DNA of 64,000 bases, taken from the NCBI GenBank assembly GCA_002898215.1, contig BEIF01000001.1:1463602-1527601 (forward strand), written 5' to 3'. Shown here in pieces: positions 1 to 7,167 of the stretch (position 1 is the first letter of the stretch; each line of letters opens with the position of its first letter). Both the position numbers and the translations under genes were made by a program. This stretch comes from a bacterium HR29 (GTDB lineage Bacteria; Chloroflexota; Dehalococcoidia; Tepidiformales; Tepidiformaceae). The notes under the pieces were generated by a model. The model saw only the letters and a list, made by a program, of their open reading frames with translations. It did no database searches and had not been told where the DNA came from.

Positions 1-414
1 GTGCACGACCCCTGGTTCGCCACGGTTCACGCCGACGAAGGCCATGGCTCCCAGCACGCGTTCGGTGCCGAAGCGAGCGACGAACGGGTCTTCCACGCCG
101 AAGCCGTTCATCAACACCACCAGGCGGGTATCCGGGCCGACGGCGGGAGCGCAGAGGTCGGGCGCGACATCCAAGGCCGTCGCCTTCAGCGAACAGATGA
201 CCCAATCGGCTCGCCCTGCCTCGGACGCGTCGGCAACCGCACGGGCTTGTTCGAGGCGGAAGCTGCCTTCCGGGCTCTCGACGAGCAACCCCCGCTCCCG
301 GAGCGCGGCCCGATCGCGCCGGGCGACGAAAACGACTTCGTGGCCCGCGCGTTGCAACCGCGCACCGTAGAAGAGACCGACAGCCCCCGAACCGACGACG
401 ACAATCCGGGCCAC
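1..414 (-). CDS. 2-dehydropantoate 2-reductase (ketopantoate reductase family), N-terminal part
   Basis: The minus strand encodes 138 residues of a Rossmann-fold NADPH-binding domain and runs off the left edge of the window. The N-terminus reads VARIVVVGSGAVGLFYGARL, the GxGxxG nucleotide loop of the PanE/ApbA family. It continues with the alternating beta-alpha pattern and a VICSLKAT segment, matching the conserved family motif with a lysine after the fourth strand. This family reduces ketopantoate to pantoate in coenzyme A synthesis, but many paralogs act on other 2-oxo acids. The start is a GTG; a nearby ATG lies in another frame. The C-terminal substrate domain is outside the window, so the exact substrate cannot be assigned. 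Confidence 0.8.
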   Translation of the reverse strand, partial: MARIVVVGSGAVGLFYGARLQRAGHEVVFVARRDRAALRERGLLVESPEGSFRLEQARAVADASEAGRADWVICSLKATALDVAPDLCAPAVGPDTRLVVLMNGFGVEDPFVARFGTERVLGAMAFVGVNRGEPGVVH

Positions 415-515
415 GGCGGGAGCATAGCGAAGGGCGCGCTGGGGCGGTAGCGTGCGCGGATTGACGGGGACGAACGGCCGTGGGAGGATTGTAAAGGTTT
501 AGTGAGGGATAGGAG

Positions 516-1184
516 ATGTCGGAGGGCGAATCGACACCTGCGTGGCTCACGCTCGGGGCGGCAAGCCGCCTTCTCGGCGTGAGCGAATCGACGATCCGGC
601 GCTGGGCGGACAGCGGTGAGATCCGCTCCTTTCGGACTGCGGGCGGCCACCGGCGCGTGGCGGCGGAGGACATCCGGGCGATCATCGAACAGGGCGGACA
701 ACGGGGCGGCAGCGGAGCGGAGCGGATCGGTTCGCTGGCGCTGGCACGGGTTCGGCGCCGGCTGGCGCGGACGCGAGGGACGCCGCTCATGGCCCACCTC
801 CAATCTCTGGACGAGGAGTCGCGGGAGCGTCTCCGGCTGCTGGGGCGCCAGCTCGTGGACCTCTTCGCCCGCTGCATCGCCAGCGGAGCCCGACACGAGC
901 GGTACGCCGAGGATGCCCGAGCGATCGGGAGGGAGTACGGGCGCGTGCTCGCCCAGGCAGGCGTCGGAATCGGCACGGCGGTCTCGATCTTCAACCGTTT
1001 GCGGCGCTCGCTGGAGGAAACGGCCTCGCAGACCGCGAGCGAGGCGCGCCTGCCGGCGGAGCGGGCCGTGGAAGCCATCGAGCACGTGCTCGAACTGGCC
1101 GACGTCGTGCTGGAGGGGATGGCCGACCTCTACGAATCCCTGATGCCGGTTCAGGCCGGGTCGGCGAGGTCGCGGAACCCGTAG
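516..1184 (+). CDS. MerR/excisionase-type helix-turn-helix protein with RsbRD-like C-terminal domain
   Basis: The 222-residue protein has a MerR/excisionase-type helix-turn-helix at about residues 9-62 (LGVSESTIRRWADSGEIRSF, then GGHRRV). A purely helical region follows, about residues 95-215, that resembles the N-terminal sensor domain of RsbRD/histidine-kinase-type proteins. The first part implies DNA binding. The second is a signal-input fold in stressosome-type proteins, but its ligand is unknown. It is transcribed divergently from the PanE-like gene, with GAGGGA about 7 bases before the ATG. Its end overlaps the end of the opposing gene by 34 bases. A one-component regulator is the likely role; the targets cannot be read from the sequence. 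Confidence 0.65.
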   Translation: MSEGESTPAWLTLGAASRLLGVSESTIRRWADSGEIRSFRTAGGHRRVAAEDIRAIIEQGGQRGGSGAERIGSLALARVRRRLARTRGTPLMAHLQSLDEESRERLRLLGRQLVDLFARCIASGARHERYAEDARAIGREYGRVLAQAGVGIGTAVSIFNRLRRSLEETASQTASEARLPAERAVEAIEHVLELADVVLEGMADLYESLMPVQAGSARSRNP

Positions 1185-2236
1185 CGGGCGTGCGGACCGA
1201 CCACCAATGTTTCGAAGACGCCGATGCCGTCGCGTCCGCCCCAGTGGGCCCGAACGATGGTCTGCACGTGGGGATGTGCCAGCGGCTGCTCCTCCGCGAT
1301 GACGAACTCGACGCCGTCGACGGCGTCGACGCCCACCCACATCCCATGTCCCCACTCCGGGTCGCCGTATCCGAGGCCGCGCATGAGGAACTGACCGATC
1401 GCCTCGACCTCGATCGTCTCGGGGTCGCGGCCGGGAGGGGTGAGGACGATCGTGGCCCTCTCCAGGTGGCGCGTCCCCTTCCTGAACGAGATCCGATGCT
1501 CCACGGCGCAGTGAACGACGGCCGCCTCGGGGAGCGGGGAGAGGATGGCGCCACTTTCGTGCCATCGCGAGCCGTCGGCCGTCTCCGACACCGTGGAGAG
1601 GGTGCAGCGGTCGTCGAAATTGAGCGGCGCCCAATTCCAGAAGAACTGCGGTGGTTCCGGAGAGGGAGCCCCTCGCGCCTCCCGCCTCCCCACTGGCCTG
1701 ATACCCCAGGAGTGGTCCCGGCTGCCCCACCAGCGTTCAGGCCGTACCTCGAATCTGCGGCCGTCCACGACGAACCACCCCTCCCACGTGCCGTGCTGGG
1801 TGTAGCGCGTGTAGTCCATCACCACCGCGCCGACGTGGTTCTGGCGGAAGAAGTGCGGCTCTTCGAAAGGCACCGCCCTTCCCTCGAAGACGAGGTCGGC
1901 GGCGAGGCCCCAACGGTTCTCGCCGACGACGAGGCGGAGGCGGCGCAGCGGGTCCAACACCTCGACAGCGATGGGACCGACCCGCGCGGCCAGCCGGTCC
2001 TTCAGCACCGTCGAGGCCCTCACCACCCGCTGACGGCCGTCGAGCAGGACGCTGAAGGCCCCGTCGACGATCCCGAGGTTCGGGTACAGGCCAAGGGCGG
2101 CGGCGAAATAGGTGGAACCGTCGCGAGGGTACCCATTGAAGAAGTATCGGTCGTAGAAGTTGGTGTCGCTCGTAGCCGGACGGGCCACCGGCCACGTCGT
2201 TTGGTGGACGAGAAACTCGTCGCCACTGGTGATCAT
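1151..2236 (-). CDS. Conserved hypothetical protein, AttH/CrtC-like lipocalin fold candidate
   Basis: This 361-residue soluble protein has no signal peptide or membrane segment. It is rich in Trp, Arg and beta-strand patterns, with many WGG/WE-type turns. A striking central motif, RWWGSRDHSWGIR at about residues 165-177, matches the RDHSWG signature I associate with uncharacterised AttH/hydroxyneurosporene-synthase-like proteins. The fold is probably a double lipocalin barrel. No enzymatic activity can be claimed. The start chosen is the ATG of MITSGDEF, because upstream residues are low complexity and overlap the promoter region of the divergent gene. The stop overlaps the convergent regulator gene. 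Confidence 0.6.
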   Translation of the reverse strand: MITSGDEFLVHQTTWPVARPATSDTNFYDRYFFNGYPRDGSTYFAAALGLYPNLGIVDGAFSVLLDGRQRVVRASTVLKDRLAARVGPIAVEVLDPLRRLRLVVGENRWGLAADLVFEGRAVPFEEPHFFRQNHVGAVVMDYTRYTQHGTWEGWFVVDGRRFEVRPERWWGSRDHSWGIRPVGRREARGAPSPEPPQFFWNWAPLNFDDRCTLSTVSETADGSRWHESGAILSPLPEAAVVHCAVEHRISFRKGTRHLERATIVLTPPGRDPETIEVEAIGQFLMRGLGYGDPEWGHGMWVGVDAVDGVEFVIAEEQPLAHPHVQTIVRAHWGGRDGIGVFETLVVGPHARYGFRDLADPA

Positions 2237-2352
2237 CCGCGTCGCCCCCGCCGGATCTCGGGCCGATTGTACGGGAGAGGGCTTGTCTCGAGGGGGTATG
2301 CTGGAGACGAGCCGTACGACAGATCGCGGTATGCGCGAAGAGGAGGTCTCCC

Positions 2353-2679
2353 ATGGCGCTGCTCGATCGGGCGAAGTCGCTTGCCGGGACGCTAAGCAAG
2401 ACGGCCCAGAAGGGTGCCACTCGGGCCAAGCTGGAGCTGGAGATTCGGAATCTGGAAGGGAAGCTGAAGAACGAGTACGCGCAGCTCGGGCGGGCGGCGT
2501 ACACGCAACTGAAGGCGGGCGAGTCGGCGTCGGCGACCCACCCCGACATCGCCGCCAGTATCCGCGCCATCGACGAGCTGCAGGCCGAGATCGAGGAGGC
2601 CCGCCAGGCGATCGCCAACCTCGGGAGCGAGGAGGAGAGCAAAAGCCCCGAGGAGACACGCTCCGAGTCGCAAAGCTAA
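2353..2679 (+). CDS. Small helical coiled-coil protein
   Basis: The 108-residue protein is nearly all helix and charged. Heptad-like stretches (LELEIRNLEGKLKNEYAQLG, IDELQAEIEEARQAIANLG) suggest a coiled-coil oligomer. It has no membrane segment, no cysteines and a Ser/Glu-rich disordered tail. A strong AGGAGG ribosome binding site sits 8 bases before the ATG. The stop codon overlaps by four bases the stop of a convergent membrane-protein gene. It resembles the coiled-coil part of small zinc-ribbon proteins without the ribbon. A scaffold or stress role is possible, but no function can be assigned. Confidence 0.7.
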   Translation: MALLDRAKSLAGTLSKTAQKGATRAKLELEIRNLEGKLKNEYAQLGRAAYTQLKAGESASATHPDIAASIRAIDELQAEIEEARQAIANLGSEEESKSPEETRSESQS

Positions 2680-3140
2680 CGGACGGCCTCCCAGAGCGGG
2701 TGGAGCGCCCGGAAGGCAGCAGCGCAGAGAGCGCTGAGGGCGACGAGCGCGGAGAGAACGTACCACCACTCCAGCCGCTGGCAGTCGAAGGTCAGCGCCG
2801 GCATGGCCAGTCCAGCGGCCGCCGCGATGGCGCAGAGGGCGGCGCGGTTCGCGACCGAGCCGGGCGGCCAGAGGTGCGCCCCGCCGGCGAGAAGGAAAAG
2901 AGCCGCGAGGGAGGCGCCCGCCGCCAGGGCCATCGTCCGGCGCAGCCCGCTGTCGTCTTCGCGGTTCGAGGCCGACGCGGCGGCCGCGAACCCGGCGACG
3001 CCCGCCGCCCACGCTGCCGCCCAGGGTGACGGCGGCAGTGCCGCTCCGAGAAGCGGCGGCAGCACGCCTCCGAGCACGGCCCACGCCGCGAGCTCTGCAG
3101 ACGCTGAACGCAACGGGCCAGCCTGTGCCGCTCGAGCCAT
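2676..3140 (-). CDS. Hypothetical integral membrane protein
   Basis: The 154-residue product is dominated by Ala/Leu/Gly hydrophobic segments, with about four predicted transmembrane helices separated by short loops (one loop is SNREDDSGLRR). I see no family signature. The start at 3140 is supported by GGAGG 6 bases upstream on the minus strand; longer versions would only read antisense to RNase HII. The gene diverges from rnhB with a 76-base gap. Function unknown. Confidence 0.55.
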   Translation of the reverse strand: MARAAQAGPLRSASAELAAWAVLGGVLPPLLGAALPPSPWAAAWAAGVAGFAAAASASNREDDSGLRRTMALAAGASLAALFLLAGGAHLWPPGSVANRAALCAIAAAAGLAMPALTFDCQRLEWWYVLSALVALSALCAAAFRALHPLWEAVR

Positions 3141-3216
3141 CGGACGCCTCCGCGAATGATGACGTCCGAGGACCGGTGATTGTTCCGAGCGGCTTCCCGC
3201 GCGTACGATACCGGCC

Positions 3217-3846
3217 GTGGCGGAGGGGGTCCCAGCGCCGACGCTCGACCGGGAACGCGCCGCCTGGGCGGCCGGCGCCCGCTGGGTCGCCGGCGTCGAC
3301 GAAGTGGGCGTCGGAGCGATGGCCGGCCCGGTCACGGCAGCGGCCGTCGCACTGCCCGCCGAGGCTCGATTCCGATGGTTCGCCGAGGTGCGGGATTCGA
3401 AGGTACTCCTTCCGCGCATGCGCGAGCGCCTCGCTGCGGAGATCCGGTCGACGGTGCCGTGGGCGGTGGGCTGGGCATCGGCAAGGGAGGTGGACGACCT
3501 GGGGCTGACGGAGGCGCGGCGCCGGGCAGCCCTGCGCGCCCTGGAGGCGCTGGGCCTCTCGCCCGATGCCGTGATCTCCGATGCCCTGACCCTTCCGGTG
3601 CCGGGGAACGTGGCGCTCGTCGATGCAGACGCCCTCTGCGTATCGGTCGCGGCAGCCTCGATCCTCGCGAAGGTGGCGCGCGATGCCCATATGGTGGAGC
3701 TCTGCGAGCGCGTGCCCGGCTACGCATTCTGCCGGCACAAGGGTTACGTGACTCCCGAACACAAGGCGCTCCTGGCGCGCCGGGGGCCCAGCGCCGAACA
3801 TCGGCGGCGCTTCGCCCCCGTAAGCCAGTTGGCGCTGCCGTGGTAA
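3217..3846 (+). CDS. rnhB: Ribonuclease HII
   Basis: The 209-residue protein has all RNase HII blocks: VDEVG with D28/E29, DSK at D60, D122, D138 before AAASILAKVARD, and the C-terminal HKGYVTPEHK and HRRRFAPV motifs. The enzyme cleaves RNA of RNA-DNA hybrids and single ribonucleotides in DNA. The start is GTG. An oddity is that the usual Gly-Arg-Gly after the first acidic pair, which contacts the ribonucleotide and junction, reads Gly-Val-Gly (residues 31-33). Its stop lies within the start of yraN, so the two are probably translated together, as rnhB and yraN often are. Confidence 0.93.
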   Translation: MAEGVPAPTLDRERAAWAAGARWVAGVDEVGVGAMAGPVTAAAVALPAEARFRWFAEVRDSKVLLPRMRERLAAEIRSTVPWAVGWASAREVDDLGLTEARRRAALRALEALGLSPDAVISDALTLPVPGNVALVDADALCVSVAAASILAKVARDAHMVELCERVPGYAFCRHKGYVTPEHKALLARRGPSAEHRRRFAPVSQLALPW

Positions 3847-4226
3847 CCGGCCGCCAGCGACTCGGTGCCTTCGCCGAACGGGTCGCTCGGCACTTCCTGG
3901 AGGCCCGGGGGTACCGGTTCATCGAGGCGAATGTCCGCCTCAGCCCGGGTGAAATCGACCTCGTCATGCGCGACGGCGATGAGGTCGTTGCTGTGGAGGT
4001 GCGAGCACGGCGGGACGCCGAAGGGGCGGCAGCGGAATCGGTCGGGCGGCGGAAGCTGCAGCGGCTGTGGCGTTGCGCTGCAGCCTACGCCGAGGCGCGA
4101 GGCGTGCCGCTCGAGCGGATGCGCGTGGAGCTCGTGGCGGTGGAGCTCTCCGCAAGGGGGAGGGTCGAGCGCGTGGAGCACTTCACGGCGCTCGAGATCC
4201 CCGATGAAGACCCCGCAGCGTGGTAG
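3840..4226 (+). CDS. yraN: UPF0102 family protein YraN (putative endonuclease fold)
   Basis: The 128-residue protein carries the UPF0102 pattern: LGAFAERVARHFLEARGY, then GEIDLVMRDGDEVVAVEVRAR, with the E-D-ExR/K arrangement of a nuclease-like fold, and an R-R-K-L-x-R-L helix. The family's biochemical role is unsettled; it is often linked to DNA repair or recombination. The GTG start overlaps the last 7 bases of rnhB, which indicates translational coupling. The usual VEVK lysine is an arginine here, a conservative change. Confidence 0.85.
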   Translation: MVTGRQRLGAFAERVARHFLEARGYRFIEANVRLSPGEIDLVMRDGDEVVAVEVRARRDAEGAAAESVGRRKLQRLWRCAAAYAEARGVPLERMRVELVAVELSARGRVERVEHFTALEIPDEDPAAW

Positions 4227-4259
4227 GATCGCGGCGATACCGTCGCGCGAGCATCCGCC

Positions 4260-4607
4260 ATGCCCATCTACGAGTTCCGGTGCAGCGACTGCGGCAAGAT
4301 CACGAACTACTTCACGCGGAAGATCGACACGGAAGTGCGCCCACCGTGCGAGCATTGCGGGAGCGCGAACACGGCGCGCATGATGTCGCGGTTCGGGCGC
4401 CGGTACACGCAGCAGGACATCCTCGAGCGGTACGGGGACCCGGCTGAGGGAGACCTGGGCCCCGACGCCTACCGCGACCCACGGCAGATCGGCCGCTGGG
4501 TGGAGAAGAAGTTCGAGGAGTACGGCATGGACCTGCCCGAAGGCGCCCGGGAGCTCATCGATGCGGCGCGCGAGGGGGAGTTCCCCGAGCCGGTCAAGGA
4601 CCTCTGA
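4260..4607 (+). CDS. FmdB-family zinc-ribbon protein
   Basis: The 115-residue protein starts MPIYEFRCSDCGK and has a second CEHCG pair near residue 32. This gives the CxxC...CxxC zinc ribbon of the FmdB/CxxC_CXXC_SSSS family. FmdB proteins were named from formamide/acetamide operons, but most are small regulators or scaffolds of unknown role. The C-terminal 60 residues are acidic and helical and are not part of the usual family core. The stop is separated from the next GTG start by one base, so it is likely co-translated with the translin-like gene. Confidence 0.75.
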   Translation: MPIYEFRCSDCGKITNYFTRKIDTEVRPPCEHCGSANTARMMSRFGRRYTQQDILERYGDPAEGDLGPDAYRDPRQIGRWVEKKFEEYGMDLPEGARELIDAAREGEFPEPVKDL

Positions 4608-4608
4608 G

Positions 4609-5265
4609 GTGAGCGCGCCCCGGCCCGATACCTCGCCGCTCGACGACGTCATCCCACGCATCGTGGCGAACTTCACCGAAAAGCACGCCGCGCGCGAGCT
4701 GGCCCTCGGGGCGGCACGGGCGATCATCCGCGCCAGCGCGACCGCGATCCGCGCCATCCATCGGAGGGACTTCGAGGCGGCCCGGGAACGCCTGGCCGAG
4801 GCTCGCCGGCTCAACGCCGAGGCGATGGCCGCACTCGCACCCCATCCCGACGTGTACCACGCGGGGTTTCTCCACGACGCTCAGAAGGAGCTCGCCGAGG
4901 CCGAAGCCGTCTACGCGCTGGCGACCGGAGGTCCCCTCCCGACTCCCGAGGGGGCGAACGTGGAGTACGCGGCGTACCTCAACGGCCTCGGCGAGGCGAT
5001 CGGCGAGGCGAGGAGGATGATCCTCGACCGTCTGCGCGAAGGCTCCTACCGCGGCTGCGAGGAGCTCTTGGCCGCCATGGACGACATCTACGCCGCCCTC
5101 GCTTCCATCGACGTGCCGGACGCCCTCACGGGGAACCTGCGGCGGACCCTCGACACGGCACGGGGAATCCTGGAACGCACCCGGGGCGACCTGACGATGG
5201 CGATCGTCCAGAGGAGGGTAGCGGAAGCGCTCCGTGCCGAGCTTCCGCCGAGCACGGCCGACTAG
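4609..5265 (+). CDS. Translin/TRAX-family RNA-binding protein
   Basis: The 218-residue all-helical protein fits the translin superfamily, known from eukaryotic translin/TRAX (C3PO) and archaeal homologs. The C-terminal half has the family signature: YLNGLGEAIGEARR, a central MDDIYAAL helix, then DVPDALTGNLRRTLDTARG and ILERTRGDL. The acidic residues in GEAIGE and the aspartate in TLDTARG correspond in position to the TRAX catalytic acidic cluster, so RNase activity is plausible. The start is a GTG one base after the fmdB-like stop. The gene follows rnhB and yraN, giving a nucleic-acid-processing context. It ends convergently with the dehydrogenase gene, with a 4-base overlap. Confidence 0.75.
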   Translation: MSAPRPDTSPLDDVIPRIVANFTEKHAARELALGAARAIIRASATAIRAIHRRDFEAARERLAEARRLNAEAMAALAPHPDVYHAGFLHDAQKELAEAEAVYALATGGPLPTPEGANVEYAAYLNGLGEAIGEARRMILDRLREGSYRGCEELLAAMDDIYAALASIDVPDALTGNLRRTLDTARGILERTRGDLTMAIVQRRVAEALRAELPPSTAD

Positions 5266-6299
5266 CGGCCTCCGCCCGACGACTGCGCGGCGAGCCGCCG
5301 GACAAGCGCTTCGGTGAACCCGCGCGTATCGAGGTCGCCGCCAAGGTCAGGGGTGCGCTCGCCGGCAGCGATCGCATCGCGGATGGACTCCACCACGCGG
5401 CGGCCGAGGTCGTCGAACCCGCAGAACTGCAGGAGGTAGGCGTAGGCCTCGAAGGCCCCGGCCGGGTTGGCGATCCCCTTTCCAGCGATGTCGGGAGCGG
5501 TGCCGCCGGCGGGGTCGAAGATGCCGATGAGAGGCTGGTGGCTGGGCGAAAGCGCGTACGACGCGCTCGCGCCTAGCCCGACGGAGCCGACGAGGCCGTA
5601 CACCATGTCGCTGAGGAAATCGCCGTACTCGTTCGGCGTAACGATGACGTCGTACCGTTCGGGGGCAATGATGAGCTTGGCGAGGAGCGCATCGAAGAGC
5701 TCCGCCCGGTGCTCCACGTTCCGGTACTCGCGGGCGACTTCAGCCACCACCTCTTCGAACAGGCCATCGGTGGCGACTTGGATCGTCCACTTGCTCGTCG
5801 AGACGACGCGCCGGCGGTGGCGCTCGGCCAGTCGGAAAGCGAAGTGCGCGGCGTGCTCTACCGGTGCCCGTTCGATGACGCGGATTGCCACCGCCGAGTG
5901 GTGCCCGATGCGCCGACCCGCGTCTTCGTACGTTCCGCCCGTCGCTACCCGTACGACGTGGAGGTCGATGACGCCCGTATAGTTCCGGGAGACGCCGGGG
6001 TAGGAGCGGCAGGGCCGATGGATGACCGAGAGGTCGAGCCGCTCCCGGAGAAGCTGGTTGGGGGAGACCGTCTTCGTCACCGTGGGGTACTTCATCGCCG
6101 CACCGAGAGCCCGGATGGCTTCCAGCGCCTCATCGATGACGGAAGGACGGGTTTCCCTCGCCTCGAGGCTCCAGTCCACCGCCCTGAAGGTGACGGGAGA
6201 ACCGAGCGTCTCGTTGAGCGCGCGGACCGCCTCCCGCAGCTCGGCAGCGATCCCGTCGCCCAGGAGTTCGACGACCTCAGGCACGCGTCCAGTATGCAC
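5262..6299 (-). CDS. Isocitrate/isopropylmalate dehydrogenase family protein, probably NAD-dependent
   Basis: The 345-residue protein belongs to the decarboxylating beta-hydroxyacid dehydrogenase family. Residues equivalent to the IDH active site are present: S79, N81, R85, R95, R117, Y124, K170, D203, D227 and D231. The cofactor loop GGTAPDIAGKGIANP has Asp-Ile and a downstream Ala, the NAD-type pattern, instead of the Lys-Tyr of NADP enzymes. The usual KGP(I)xTP entry reads KYPTVTKTVSPNQ and the REnTE segment is RVATGGTYED, so this is a divergent subgroup. The substrate could be isocitrate, isopropylmalate or a related acid. The start is GTG at 6299 or GTG at 6284. Confidence 0.8.
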   Translation of the reverse strand: MHTGRVPEVVELLGDGIAAELREAVRALNETLGSPVTFRAVDWSLEARETRPSVIDEALEAIRALGAAMKYPTVTKTVSPNQLLRERLDLSVIHRPCRSYPGVSRNYTGVIDLHVVRVATGGTYEDAGRRIGHHSAVAIRVIERAPVEHAAHFAFRLAERHRRRVVSTSKWTIQVATDGLFEEVVAEVAREYRNVEHRAELFDALLAKLIIAPERYDVIVTPNEYGDFLSDMVYGLVGSVGLGASASYALSPSHQPLIGIFDPAGGTAPDIAGKGIANPAGAFEAYAYLLQFCGFDDLGRRVVESIRDAIAAGERTPDLGGDLDTRGFTEALVRRLAAQSSGGGR

Positions 6300-6308
6300 C
6301 GAATCCGG

Positions 6309-7016
6309 CTACGCGGCGCTCGTCCCGAAGGCCCTCCTCTCGACCGGCCCGGCGAGCAGGAGGTCGCAGAAGAGGAAGCGCTCCTCCCGGAGCACATGCT
6401 CACCGAGGAGGACGTCCAGCGGGCGGGGAAAGATGGGGCCGCCGATGACACACGTGTGGAATTCCCCTCGCTCCCCGCAGGGATCGACCCCGGGCGGAAG
6501 GTCGGCGAGGAAGGCGGCGTCGTACGTTCGGCCGGCGAATTCGGGCGCGAGCTGGTGCGTGTCGACGCAGGTGACCACGGCACGGAAGCCGCGTTCGATG
6601 ACCTCGCGGGCGAGGACGGTGCTCGATTCGCCCCACAGCGGGAAGACGGCCTCCCAATCGGCGCGGAGGAGGCGTTCTTCGCGATACCGGCGGACGTCTG
6701 CGAGGAAGATGTCGCCGAAGGCGAAGGTGCGGACGCCCTCCCGGGCGAAGGCTTCGAGGGCGGCCATCATCGCCGCTTCGTAGGCCTCGTTCGGGCATGG
6801 GTCGGGGAGCTCGACGACGCGCAGGGGAAAGCCGAGGGCGTCCGCTTGGGCCTCCAGCAGCTCGCGCCGAATGCCCTGAAGGCTTGCGCGCTGGTAGCGG
6901 GCGTTGACGGTGGTGAGGAGCGCGACGACCTCGTACCGCGGGTCGGCGATGAGGCGGTCCAGGGCGAGGGTGCTGTCCTTTCCGCCGCTGAACGAGAGAA
7001 CGACGGGTGTTCGCAC
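6309..7016 (-). CDS. Dph6-like PP-loop ATPase (diphthine-ammonia ligase family)
   Basis: The 235-residue protein starts with a PP-loop, FSGGKDSTLAL, that binds ATP in adenine-nucleotide alpha-hydrolase enzymes. Further along it has GDIFLADVRRYREE and a C-terminal region (CGERGEFHTCV, then GGPIF) typical of the Dph6/MJ0570 family. Eukaryotic Dph6 amidates diphthine on EF-2; bacteria lack diphthamide, so the bacterial role is unknown. The start is GTG. It lies directly upstream of the dehydrogenase with a 9-base gap, so the two likely form one minus-strand operon, divergent from hppA. Confidence 0.8.
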   Translation of the reverse strand: MRTPVVLSFSGGKDSTLALDRLIADPRYEVVALLTTVNARYQRASLQGIRRELLEAQADALGFPLRVVELPDPCPNEAYEAAMMAALEAFAREGVRTFAFGDIFLADVRRYREERLLRADWEAVFPLWGESSTVLAREVIERGFRAVVTCVDTHQLAPEFAGRTYDAAFLADLPPGVDPCGERGEFHTCVIGGPIFPRPLDVLLGEHVLREERFLFCDLLLAGPVERRAFGTSAA

Positions 7017-7167
7017 AGCGGCATGGTAGCAGCGGGTTGGCGAGAATTTCCCGTAAGTTTGCACGCTGGTAGACTCGCGGCTGCCTTCACGGGCCGGACT
7101 TTTGCTTCCGGCCGCATGCAGGCACCAGCGTTCCCCGCACCACACCACGGAGAGGGGTTGGCAGGCC

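Noticed and set aside
1-450. Plus-strand frame opposite the ketopantoate reductase
   Set aside because: The minus strand has a clear GxGxxG Rossmann start, and the plus frame has no family features.
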